Of a stretch of DNA of 64,000 nucleotides, positions 40,501 through 52,797 are shown piece by piece (positions within the stretch are counted from its first letter, which is position 1; each line of letters begins with the position of its first letter). The stretch covers positions 6,554,073 through 6,618,072 of the forward strand of contig OY811985.1 of the NCBI GenBank assembly GCA_963681505.1. The letters run 5' to 3'. Below the pieces are notes generated by a model. The model ran no database searches. It saw only the letters and a program-made list of their open reading frames with translations, and was not told the DNA's origin. Source of the DNA: Eunapius fragilis. Lineage: Eukaryota; Porifera; Demospongiae; Spongillida; Spongillidae. Both the position numbers and the translations under genes were made by a program.

Positions 40501-41753
40501 CATAGGAATGTATGGGTGGGAACCTACTTTTCAATCGCTTGGAAATCCCATACCAAAGTAGGTATCCTCGGGGTGGCATGTAAAACAGATAGAGGAATGG
40601 TTACTGCTATCTTCCATGTGTGCAGTGGTTTGTTCATATTGCATGTCTCATCAACACCTCGATGCTAAGATAGTCAAAAATTTCCCATGGAAATGTATGG
40701 GTGGGAACCTACTTTTGAATTGCTTGGTAAACCCATACCAAAGCAGGTATCCTCGGGGTGGCATTTAAAACAGATAGAGGAATGGTTACTGCTATCTTCC
40801 ATGTGTGCAGTGGTTTGCTCATATTGCATGCCTCATCAACACCTCGATGCTAAGATAGTCAATATTTCCCATAGAGATGTATGGGTGGTTTCCCATAGGA
40901 ATGTATGGGTGGGAACCTACTTTTGAATCGCTTGGTAAACCCATACCAAAGCAGGTATCCTCGGGGTGGCATTTAAAACAGATAGAGGAATGGTTACTGC
41001 TATCTTCCATGTGTGCAGTGGTTTGCTCATATTGCATGTCTCATCAACACCTCGATGCTAAGATAGTCAAAAATTTCCCATGGAAATGTATGGGTGGGAA
41101 CCTACTTTTGAATTGCTTGGTAAACCCATACCAAAGCAGGTATCCACGGGGTGGCATTTAAAACAGATAGAGGAATGGTTACTGCTATCTTCCATGTGTG
41201 CAGTGGTTTGCTCATATTGCATGCCTCATCAACACCTCGATGCTAAGATAGTCAATATTTCCCACAGAGATGTATGGGTGGTTTTTCATAGGAATGAATG
41301 GGTGGGAACCTACTTTTGAATCGCTTGGTAAACCCATACCAAAGCAGGTATCCTCGGGGTGGCATTAAAAAGAGATAGAGGAGTGGTTACTGCCATCTTC
41401 CATGTGTGCAGTGGTTTGCTCATATTGCATGCCTCATCAACACCTCGATGCTAAGAGAGTCAATATTTCCCATAGAGATGTATGGGTGGTTTCCCATAGG
41501 AATGTATGGGTGGGAACCTACTTTTGAATTGCTTGGTAAACCCATACCAAAGCAGGTATCCTCGGGGTGGCATTTAAAACAGATAGAGGAATGGTTACTG
41601 CTATCTTCCATGTGTGCAGTGGTTTGCTCATATTGCATGTCTCATCAACACCTCGATGCTAAGATAGTCAAAAATTTCCCATGGAAATGTATGGGTGGGA
41701 ACCTACTTTTGAATTGCTTGGTAAACCCATACCAAAGCAGGTATCCTCGGGGT
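33827..41753 (-). repeat. Higher-order repeat, 2,773 + 2,773 + 2,381 bp
   Basis: Three copies: about 33,827-36,599, 36,600-39,372 and 39,373-41,753. Marks recurring in each are GCATTTAAAAAAAATAG (or a near variant), ACCATAGCAGG, GGAAATCCCATACC, GTATCCACGGGG, CCCACAGAGATG, GAATGAATGGG and TACTGCCATC. The third copy lacks one 392-bp L+S module carrying CCTCGGTGTGGC and GCAGTGTTTGC. 2,773 = 8 L + 6 S - 1 and 2,381 = 7 L + 5 S, so the dropped module also carried the missing base. Confidence 0.92.
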
Positions 41754-41771
41754 AGCATTGAAAACAGATAG
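41406..41771 (+). other. Open frame of 121 codons across monomers, judged non-coding
   Basis: One of the longest open frames in the window; the longest, 140 codons, is at 30,042-30,464. It begins in one monomer and ends in the next, reading through the satellite against the monomer orientation used here. It has no recognisable domain. Its identical copy lies at 53,911-54,276 only because the DNA is duplicated. The frame cannot continue through the array, since neither 208 nor 185 is a multiple of three. I list it so the reader knows it was considered; I do not call it a gene. Confidence 0.8.
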
Positions 41772-44700
41772 AGGAATGGTTACTGCTATCTTCCATGTGT
41801 GCAGTGGTTTGCTCATATTGTATGCCTCATCAACACCTCGATGCTAAGATAGTCAATATTTCCCATAGAGATGTATGGGTGGTTTCCCATAGGAATGTAT
41901 GGGTGGGAACCTACTTTTGAATCGCTTGGTAAACCCATACCAAAGCAGGTATCCTCGGTGTGGCATTTAAAACAGATAGAGGAATGGTTACTGCTATCTT
42001 CCATGTGTGCAGTGGTTTGCTCATATTGCATGTCTCATCACCACCTCGATGCTAAGATAGTCAAAAATTTCCCATAGAAATGTATGGGTGGGAACCTACT
42101 TTTGAATCGCTTGGGTAACCCATACCGAAGCAGGTATGCTAGGGGTGGCATTTAAAAAAAATAGAGGAATGGTTACTGCTATCTTCCATGTGTGCAGTGG
42201 TTTGCTCATACTGCATGTCTCATCAACACCTCGATGCTAAGATAGTCAATATTTCCCATAGAGATGTATGGGTGGTTTCCCATAGGAATGTATGGGTGGG
42301 AACCTACTTTTGAATCGCTTGGGTAACCCATACCGAAGCAGGTATGCTCGGGGTGGCATTTAAAACAGATAGAGGAATGGTTACTGCTATCTTCCATGTG
42401 TGCAGTGGTTTGCTCATATTGCATGTCTCATCAACACCTCGATGCTAAGATAGTCAAAAATTTCCCATAGAAATGTATGGGTGGGAACCTACTTTTGAAT
42501 CGCTTGGGTAACCCATACCGAAGCAGGTATGCTAGGGGTGGCATTTAAAAAAAATAGAGGAATGGTTACTGCTATCTTCCATGTGTGCAGTGGTTTGCTC
42601 ATACTGCATGTCTCATCAACACCTCGATGCTAAGATAGTCAAAAATTTCCCATAGAAATGTATGGGTGGGAACCTACTTTTGAATCGCTTGGTAAACCCA
42701 TACCAAAGCAGGTATCCTCGGGGTGGCATTAAAAAGAGATAGAGGAGTGGTTACTGCTATCTTCCATGTGTGCAGTGGTTTGCTAATATTGCATGCCTCA
42801 TCAACACCTCGATGCTAAGATAGTCAATATTTCCCATAGAGATGTATGGGTGGTTTCCCATAGGAATGTATGGGTGGGAACCTACTTTTGAATCGCTTGG
42901 TAAACCCATACCAAAGCAGGTATCCTCGGGGTGGCATTTAAAACAGATAGAGGAATGGTTACTGCTATCTTCCATGTGTGCAGTGGTTTGCTCATATTGC
43001 ATGTCTCATCAACACCTCGATGCTAAGATAGTCAAAAATTTCCCATGGAAATGTATGGGTGGGAACCTACTTTTGAATTGCTTGGTAATCCCATACCAAA
43101 GCAGGTATCCTCGGGGTGGCATTTAAAACACATAGAGGAATGGTTACTGCTATCTTCCATGTGTGCAGTGGTTTGCTCATATTGCATGCCTCATCAACAC
43201 CTCGATGCTAAGATAGTCAATATTTCCCATAGGAATGTATGGGTGGTTTCCCATAGGAATGTATGGGTGGGAACCTACTTTTGAATCGCTTGGTAAACCC
43301 ATACCGAAGCAGGTATCCTCCGTGTGGCATTTAAAACAGATAGAGGAATGGTTACTGCTATCTTCCATGTGTGCAGTGGTTTGCTCATATTGCATGTCTC
43401 ATCAACACCTCGATGCTAAGATAGTCAAAAATTTCCCATAGAAATGTATGGGTGGGAACCTACTTTTGAATCGCTTGGGTAACCCATACCGAAGCAGGTA
43501 TGCTCGGGGTGGCATTTAAAACAGATAGAGGAATGGTTACTGCTATCTTCCATGTGTGCAGTGGTTTGCTCATACTGCATGTCTCATCAACACCTCGATG
43601 CTAAGATAGTCAATATTTCCCATAGAGATGTATGGGTGGTTTCCCATAGGAATGTATGGGTGGGAACCTACTTTTGAATCGCTTGGGTAACCCATACCGA
43701 AGCAGGTATGCTCGGGGTGGCATTTAAAACAGATAGAGGAATGGTTACTGCTATCTTCCATGTGTGCAGTGGTTTGCTCATACTGCATGTCTCATCAACA
43801 CCTCGATGCTAAGATAGTCAATATTTCCCATAGAGATGTATGGGTGGTTTCCCATAGGAATGTATGGGTGGGAACCTACTTTTGAATCGCTTGGTAAACC
43901 CATACCAAAGCTGGTATCCTCGGGGTGGCATTTAAAACAGATAGAGGAATGGTTACTGCTATCTTCCATGTGTGCAGTGGTTTGCTCATACTGCATGTCT
44001 CATCAACACCTCGATGCTAAGATAGTCAATATTTCCCTTAGAGATGTATGGGTGGTTTCCCATAGGAATGTAGGGGTGGGAACCTACTTTTGAATTGCTT
44101 GGTAAACCCATACCAAAGCAGGTATCCTCGGGGTGGCATTTAATACAGATAGAGGAATGGTTACTGCTATCTTCCATGTGTGCAGTGGTTTGCTCATATT
44201 GCATGCCTCATCAACACCTCGATGCTAAGATAGTCAATATTTCCCATAGAGATGTATGGGTGGTTTCCCATAGGAATGTATGGGTGGGAACCTACTTTTG
44301 AATCGCTTGGTAAACCCATACCAAAGCAGGTATCCTCGGGGTGGCATTTAAAACAGATAGAGGAATGGTTACTGCTATCTTCCATGTGTGCAGTGGTTTG
44401 CTCATATTGCATGTCTCATCAACACCTCGATGCTAAGATAGTCAAAAATTTCCCATGGAAATGTATGGGTGGGAATCTACTTTTGAATTGCTTGGTAAAC
44501 CCATACCAAAGCAGGTATCCTCGGGGTGGCATTTAAAACAGATAGAGGAATGGTTACTGCTATCTTCCATGTGTGCAGTGGTTTGCTCATATTGCATGCC
44601 TCATCAACACCTCGATGCTAAGATAGTCAATATTTCCCATAGAGATGTATGGGTGGTTTCCCATAGGAATGTATGGGTGGGAACCTAATTTTGAATCGCT

Positions 44701-45603
44701 TGGGTAACCCATACCGAAGCAGGTATGCTCGGGGTGGCATTTAAAACAGATAGAGGAATGGTTACTGCTATCTTCCATGTGTGCAGTGGTTTGCTCATAC
44801 TGCATGTCTCATCAACACCTCGATGCTAAGATAGTCAATATTTCCCATAGAGATGTATGGGTGGTTTCCCATAGGAATGTATGGGTGGGAACCTACTTTT
44901 GAATCGCTTGGTAAACCCATACCAAAGCAGGTATCCTCGGGGTGGCATTTAAAACAGATAGAGGAATGGTTACTGCTATCTTCCATGTGTGCAGTGGTTT
45001 GCTCATACTGCATGTCTCATGAACACCTCGATGCTAAGATAGTCAATATTTCCCATAGAGATGTATGGGTGGTTTCCCATAGGAATGTATGGGTGGGAAC
45101 CTACTTTTGAATTGCTTGGTAAACCCATACCAAAGCAGGTATCCTCGGGGTGGCATTTAAAACAGATAGAGGAATGGTTACTGCTATCTTCCATGTGTGC
45201 AGTGGTTTGCTCATATTGCATGCCTCATCAACACCTCGATGCTAAGATAGTCAATATTTCCCATAGAGATGTATGGGTGGTTTCCCATAGGAATGTATGG
45301 GTGGGAACCTACTTTTGAATCGCTTGGTAAACCCATACCAAAGCAGGTATCCTCGGGGTGGCATTTAAAACAGATAGAGGAATGGTTACTGCTATCTTCC
45401 ATGTGTGCAGTGGTTTGCTCATATTGCATGTCTCATCAACACCTCGATGCTAAGATAGTCAAAAATTTCCCATGGAAATGTATGGGTGGGAACCTACTTT
45501 TGAATTGCTTGGTAAACCCATACTAAAGCAGGTATCCTCGGGGTGGCATTAAAAAGAGATAGAGGAGTGGTTACTGCTATCTTCCATGTGTGCAGTGGTT
45601 TGC

Positions 45604-47694
45604 TCATACTGCATGTCTCATCAACACCTCGATGCTAAGATAGTCAATATTTCCCATAGAGATGTATGGGTGGTTTCCCATAGGAATGTATGGGTGGGAA
45701 CCTACTTTTGAATCGCTTGGGTATCCCATACCGAAGCAGGTATGTTCGGGGTGGCATTTAAAACAGATAGAGGAATGGTTACTGCTATCTTCCATGTGTG
45801 CAGTGGTTTGCTCATACTGCATGTCTCATCAACACCTCGATGCTAAGATAGTCAATATTTCCCATAGAGATGTATGGGTGGTTTCCCATAGGAATGTATG
45901 GGTGGGAACCTACTTTTGAATCGCTTGGTAAACCCATACCAAAGCAGGTATCCTCGGGGTGGCATTTAAAACAGATAGAGGAATGGTTACTGCTATCTTC
46001 CATGTGTGCAGTGGTTTGCTCATACTGCATGTCTCATCAACACCTCGATGCTAAGATAGTCAATATTTCCCATAGAGATGTATGGGTGGTTTCCCATTGG
46101 AATGTATGGGTGGGAACCTACTTTTGAATTGCTTGGTATACCCATACCAAAGCAGGTATCCTCGGGGTGGCATTTAAAACAGATAGAGGAATGGTTACTG
46201 CTATCTTCCATGTGTGCAGTGGTTTGCTCATATTGCATGTCTCATCAACACCTCGATGCTAAGATAGTCAATATTTCCCATAGAGATGTATGGGTGGTTT
46301 CCCATAGGAATGTATGGGTGGGAACCTACTTTTGAATCGCTTGGTAAACCCATACCGAAGCAGGTATCCTCGGTGTGGCATTTAAAACAGATAGAGGAAT
46401 GGTTACTGCTATCTTCCATGTGTGCAGTGGTTTGCTCATACTGCATGTCTCATCAACACCTCGATGCTAAGATAGTCAATATTTCCCATAGAGATGTATG
46501 GGTGGTTTCCCATAGGAATGTATGGGTGGGAACCTACTTTTGAATCGCTTGGGTAACCCATACCGAAGCAGGTATGGTCGGGGTGGCATTTAAAACAGAT
46601 AGAGGAATGGTTACTGCTATCTTCCATGTGTGCAGTGGTTTGCTCATACTGCATGTCTCATCAACACCTCGATGCTAAGATAGTCAATATTTCCCATAGA
46701 GATGTATGGGTGGTTTCCCATAGGAATGTATGGGTGGGAACCTACTTTTGAATCGCTTGGGTAACCCATACCGAAGCAGGTATGGTCGGGGTGGCATTTA
46801 AAACAGATAGAGGAATGGTTACTGCTATCTTCCATGTGTGCAGTGGTTTGCTCATACTGCATGTCTCATCAACACCTCGATGCTAAGATAGTCAATATTT
46901 CCCATAGAGATGTATGGGTGGTTTCCCATAGGAATGTATGGGTGGGAACCTACTTTTGAATCGCTTGGTAAACCCATACCAAAGCAGGTATCCTCGGGGT
47001 GGCATTTAAAACAGATAGAGGAATGGTTACTGCTATCTTCCATGTGTGCAGTGGTTTGCTCATACTGCATGTCTCATCAACACCTCGATGCCAAGATAGT
47101 CAATATTTCCCATAGAGATGTATGGGTGGTTTCCCATAGGAATGTATGGGTGGGAACCTACTTTTGAATTGCTTGGTAAACCCATACCAAAGCAGGTATC
47201 CTCGGGGTGGCATTTAAAACAGATAGAGGAATGGTTACTACTATCTTCCATGTGTGCAGTGGTTTGCTCATATTGCATGCCTCATCAACACCTCGATGCT
47301 AAGATAGTCAATATTTCCCATAGAGATGTATGGGTGGTTTCCCATAGGAATGTATGGGTGGGAACCTACTTTTGAATCGCTTGGTAAACACATACCAAAG
47401 CAGGTATCCTCGGGGTGGCTTTTAAAACAGATTGAGGAATGGTTACTGCTATCTTCCATGTGTGCAGTGGTTTGCTCATATTGCATGTCTCATCAACACC
47501 TCGATGCTAAGATAGTCAATATTTCCCATAGAGATGTATGGGTGGTTTCCCATAGGAATGTATGGGTGGGAAACTACTTTTGAATTGCTTGGTAAACCCA
47601 TACCAAAGCAGGTATCCTCGGGGTGGCATTTAAAACAGATAGAGGAATGGTTACTGCTATCTTCCATGTGTGCAGTGGTTTGCTCATATTGCAT
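45604..47694 (-). repeat. Run of ten consecutive 208-bp monomers
   Basis: Equivalent points at 45,604, 45,812, 46,020, 46,228, 46,436, 46,644, 46,852, 47,060, 47,268 and 47,476 are each exactly 208 bp apart with no S monomer between. The steps just outside are 393 bp (L+S). The run recurs at 58,109-60,199 in the second 12.5-kb copy. Such pure L runs are absent from the left arm, where the longest I saw were two or three L in a row. Confidence 0.9.
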
Positions 47695-50600
47695 GTCTCA
47701 TCAACACCTCGATGCTAAGATAGTCAAAAATTTCCCATGGAAATGTATGGGTGGGAACCTACTTTTGAATTGCTTGGTAAACCCATACCAAAGCAGGTAT
47801 CCTCGGGGTGGCATTTAAAACAGATAGAGGAATGGTTACTGCTATCTTCCATGTGTGCAGTGGTTTGCTCATATTGCATGCCTCATCAACACCTCGATGC
47901 TAAGATAGTCAATATTTCCCATAGAGATGTATGGGTGGTTTCCCATAGGAATGTATGGGTGGGAACCTACTTTTGAATCGCTTGGTAAACCCATACCTAA
48001 GCAGGTATCCTCGGTGTGGCATTTAAAACAGATAGAGGAATGGTTACTGCTATCTTCCATGTGTGCAGTGGTTTGCTCATACTGCATGTCTCATCAACAC
48101 CTCGATGCTAAGATAGTCAAAAATTTCCCATGGAAATGTATGGGTGGGAACCTACTTTTGAATTGCTTGGTAAACCCATACCAAAGCAGGTATCTTCGGG
48201 GTGGCATTTAAAACAGATAGAGGAATGGTTACTGCTATCTTCCATGTGTGCAGTGGTTTGCTCATATTGCATGCCTCATCAACACCTCGATGCTAAGATA
48301 GTCAATATTTCCCATAGAGATGTATGGGTGGTTTCCCATAGGAATGTATGGGTGGGAACCTACTTTTGAATCGCTTGGGTAACCCATACCGAAGCAGGTA
48401 TGCTCGGGGTGGCATTTAAAACAGATAGAGGAATGGTTACTGCTATCTTCCATGTGTGCAGTGGTTTGCTCATACTGCATGTCTCATCAACACCTCGATG
48501 CTAAGATAGTCAATATTTCCCATAGAGATGTATGGGTGATTTCCCATAGGAATGTATGGGTGGGAACCTACTTTTGAATCGCTTGGTAAACCCATACCAA
48601 AGCAGGTATCCTCGAGGTGGCATTTAAAACAGATAGAGGAATGGTTACTGCTATCTTCCATGTGTGCAGTGGTTTGCTCATACTGCATGTCTCATCAACA
48701 CCTCGATGCTAAGATAGTCAATATTTCCCATAGAGATGTATGGGTGGTTTCCCATAGGAATGTATGGGTGGGAACCTACTTTTGAATCGCTTGGTAAACC
48801 CATACCAAAGCAGGTATCCTCGGGGTGGCATTTAAAACAGATAGAGGAATGGTTACTGCTATCTTCCATGTGTGCAGTGGTTTGCTCATACTGCATGTCT
48901 CATCAACACCTCGATGCTAAGATAGTCAATATTTCCCATAGAGATGTATGGGTGGTTTCTCATAGGAATGTATGGGTGGGAACCTACTTTTGAATTGCTT
49001 GGTAAACCCATACCAAAGCAGGTATCCTCGGGGTGGCATTTAAAACAGATAGAGGAATGGTTACTACTATCTTCCATGTGTGCAGTGGTTTGCTCATATT
49101 GCATGCCTCATCAACACCTCGATGCTAAGATAGTCAATATTTCCCATAGAGATGTATGGGTGGTTTCCCATAGGAATGTATGGGTGGGAACCTACTTTTG
49201 AATCGCTTGGTAAACACATACCAAAGCAGGTATCCTCGGGGTGGCTTTTAAAACAGATTGAGGAATGGTTACTGCTATCTTCCATGTGTGCAGTGGTTTG
49301 CTCATATTGCATGTCTCATCAACACCTCGATGCTAAGATAGTCAATATTTCCCATAGAGATGTATGGGTGGTTTCCCATAGGAATGTATGGGTGGGAAAC
49401 TACTTTTGAATTGCTTGGTAAACCCATACCAAAGCAGGTATCCTCGGGGTGGCATTTAAAACAGATAGAGGAATGGTTACTGCTATCTTCCATGTGTGCA
49501 GTGGTTTGCTCATATTGCATGTCTCATCAACACCTCGATGCTAAGATAGTCAAAAATTTCCCATGGAAATGTATGGGTGGGAACCTACTTTTGAATTGCT
49601 TGGTAAACCCATACCAAAGCAGGTATCCTCGGGGTGGCATTTAAAACAGATAGAGGAATGGTTACTGCTATCTTCCATGTGTGCAGTGGTTTGCTCATAT
49701 TGCATGCCTCATCAACACCTCGATGCTAAGATAGTCAATATTTCACATAGAGATGTATGGGTGGTTTCCCATAGGAATGTATGGGTGGGAACCTACTTTT
49801 GAATCGCTTGGTAAACACATACCAAAGCAGGTATCCTCGGGGTGGCATTTAAAACAGATAGAGGAATGGTTACTGCTATCTTCCATGTGTGCAGTGGTTT
49901 GCTCATATTGCATGTCTCATCAACACCTCGATGCTAAGATAGTCAAAAATTTCCCATGGAAATGTATGGGTGGGAACCTACTTTTGAATTGCTTGGTAAA
50001 CCCATACCAAAGCAGGTATCCTCGGGGTGGCATTTAAAACAGATAGAGGAATGGTTACTGCTATCTTCCATGTGTGCAGTGGTTTGCTCATATTGCATGC
50101 CTCATCAACACCTCGATGCTAAGATAGTCAATATTTCCCATAGAGATGTATGGGTGGTTTCCCATAGGAATGTATGGGTGGGAACCTACTTTTGAATCGC
50201 TTGGTAAACCCATACCTAAGCAGGTATCCTCGGTGTGGCATTTAAAACAGATAGAAGAATGGTTACTGCTATCTTCCATGTGTGCAGTGGTTTGCTCATA
50301 TTGCATGTCTCATCAACACCTCGATGCTAAGATAGTCAACAATTTCCAATGGAAATGTATGGGTGGGAACCTACTTTTGAATTGCTTGGTAAACCCATAC
50401 CAAAGCAGGTATCCTCGGGGTGGCATTAAAAAGAGATAGAGGAATGGTTACTGCTATCTTCCATGTGTGCAGTGGTTTGCTCATACTGCATGTCTCATCA
50501 ACACCTCGATGCTAAGATAGTCAATATTTCCCATAGAGATGTATGGGTGGTTTCCCATTGGAATGTATGGGTGGGAACCTACTTTTGAATTGCTTGGTAT

Positions 50601-52740
50601 ACCCATACCAAAGCAGGTATCCTCGGGGTGGCATTTAAAACAGATAGAGGAATGGTTACTGCTATCTTCCATGTGTGCAGTGGTTTGCTCATATTGCATG
50701 CCTCATCAACACCTCGATGCTAAGATAGTCAATATTTCCCATAGAGATGTATGGGTGGTTTCCCATAGGAATGTATGGGTGGGAACCTACTTTTGAATCG
50801 CTTGGTAAACCCATACCGAAGCAGGTATCCTCGGTGTGGCATTTAAAACAGATAGAGGAATGGTTACTGCTATCTTCCATGTGTGCAGTGGTTTGCTCAT
50901 ACTGCATGTCTCATCAACACCTCGATGCTAAGATAGTCAATATTTCCCATAGAGATGTATGGGTGGTTTCCCATAGGAATGTATGGGTGGGAACCTACTT
51001 TTGAATCGCTTGGGTAACCCATACCGAAGCAGGTATGCTCGGGGTGGCATTTAAAACAGATAGAGGAATGGTTACTGCTATCTTCCATGTGTGCAGTGGT
51101 TTGCTCATACTGCATGTCTCATCAACACCTCGATGCTAAGATAGTCAATATTTCCCATAGAGATGTATGGGTGGTTTCCCATAGGAATGTATGGGTGGGA
51201 ACCTACTTTTGAATCGCTTGGTAAACCCATACCAAAGCAGGTATCCTCGGGGTGGCATTTAAAACAGATAGAGGAATGGTTACTGCTATCTTCCATGTGT
51301 GCAGTGGTTTGCTCATACTGCATGTCTCATCAACACCTCGATGCCAAGATAGTCAATATTTCCCATAGAGATGTATGGGTGGTTTCCCATAGGAATGTAT
51401 GGGTGGGAACCTACTTTTGAATTGCTTGGTAAACCCATACCAAAGCAGGTATCCTCGGGGTGGCATTTAAAACAGATAGAGGAATGGTTACTACTATCTT
51501 CCATGTGTGCAGTGGTTTGCTCATATTGCATGCCTCATCAACACCTCGATGCTAAGATAGTCAATATTTCCCATAGAGATGTATGGGTGGTTTCCCATAG
51601 GAATGTATGGGTGGGAACCTACTTTTGAATCGCTTGGTAAACACATACCAAAGCAGGTATCCTCGGGGTGGCTTTTAAAACAGATTGAGGAATGGTTACT
51701 GCTATCTTCCATGTGTGCAGTGGTTTGCTCATATTGCATGTCTCATCAACACCTCGATGCTAAGATAGTCAATATTTCCCATAGAGATGTATGGGTGGTT
51801 TCCCATAGGAATGTATGGGTGGGAAACTACTTTTGAATTGCTTGGTAAACCCATACCAAAGCAGGTATCCTCGGGGTGGCATTTAAAACAGATAGAGGAA
51901 TGGTTACTGCTATCTTCCATGTGTGCAGTGGTTTGCTCATATTGCATGTCTCATCAACACCTCGATGCTAAGATAGTCAAAAATTTCCCATGGAAATGTA
52001 TGGGTGGGAACCTACTTTTGAATTGCTTGGTAAACCCATACCAAAGCAGGTATCCTCGGGGTGGCATTTAAAACAGATAGAGGAATGGTTACTGCTATCT
52101 TCCATGTGTGCAGTGGTTTGCTCATATTGCATGCCTCATCAACACCTTGATGCTAAGATAGTCAATATTTCCCATAGAGATGTATGGGTGGTTTCCCATA
52201 GGAATGTATGGGTGGGAACCTACTTTTGAATCGCTTGGTAAACCCATACCTAAGCAGGTATCCTCGGTGTGGCATTTAAAACAGATAGAGGAATGGTTAC
52301 TGCTATCTTCCATGTGTGCAGTGGTTTGCTCATACTGCATGTCTCATCAACACCTCGATGCTAAGATAGTCAAAAATTTCCCATGGAAATGTATGGGTGG
52401 GAACCTACTTTTGAATTGCTTGGTAAACCCATACCAAAGCAGGTATCCTCGGGGTGGCATTTAAAACAGATAGAGGAATGGTTACTGCTATCTTCCATGT
52501 GTGCAGTGGTTTGCTCATACTGCATGTCTCATCAACACCTCGATGCTAAGATAGTCAATATTTCCCATAGAGATGTATGGGTGGTTTCCCATAGGAATGT
52601 ATGGGTGGGAACCTACTTTTGAATCGCTTGGGTAACCCATACCGAAGCAGGTATGCTCGGGGTGGCATTTAAAACAGATAGAGGAATGGTTACTGCTATC
52701 TTCCATGTGTGCAGTGGTTTGCTCATACTGCATGTCTCAT
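45971..52740 (-). repeat. Internal duplication at 4,461/4,253-bp spacing
   Basis: About 45,971-48,480 recurs at about 50,432-52,733. The offset is 4,461 at first (17 L + 5 S) and becomes 4,253 (16 L + 5 S) after one L monomer with GTATGGTCGGGG is absent from the second copy. A sub-block at about 47.2-47.8 kb, marked by GTGGCTTTTAAAACAG and GGGAAACTAC, occurs a third time at +1,826 (7 L + 2 S), about 49.05-49.7 kb. Confidence 0.88.
46475..46682 (-). repeat. Representative long monomer in the right arm, 208 bp
   Basis: On the + strand it runs from GTCAATATTTCC to CTAAGATA. It has the doubled hairpin segment (GATGTATGGGTGG, then GGAATGTATGGGTGG). It lies in a run of ten L monomers in a row (about 45.6-47.7 kb). 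This copy has GGTATGGTCGGGG where most have GGTATGCTCGGGG, a mark shared only with the next monomer to the right and their 12.5-kb duplicates. Confidence 0.93.
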
Positions 52741-52797
52741 CAACACCTCGATGCTAAGATAGTCAATATTTCCCATAGAGATGTATGGGTGGTTTCC

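Larger units (their letters stand above)
40293..52797 (-). repeat. 12,505-bp higher-order unit, copy 1
   Basis: Everything from about 40,293 recurs at +12,505. The left limit is where GGTTTTTCATAGG (TT at 40,291-40,292) faces GGTTTCCCATAGG (CC at 52,796-52,797). The unit includes the end of the third 2.4-kb copy, several L-only runs and an internal 4.25-kb duplication. 12,505 = 45 x 208 + 17 x 185 exactly, so 62 monomers if there is no net indel. All of the roughly 70 monomer-scale open frames I paired between the copies have identical translations. Confidence 0.93.
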
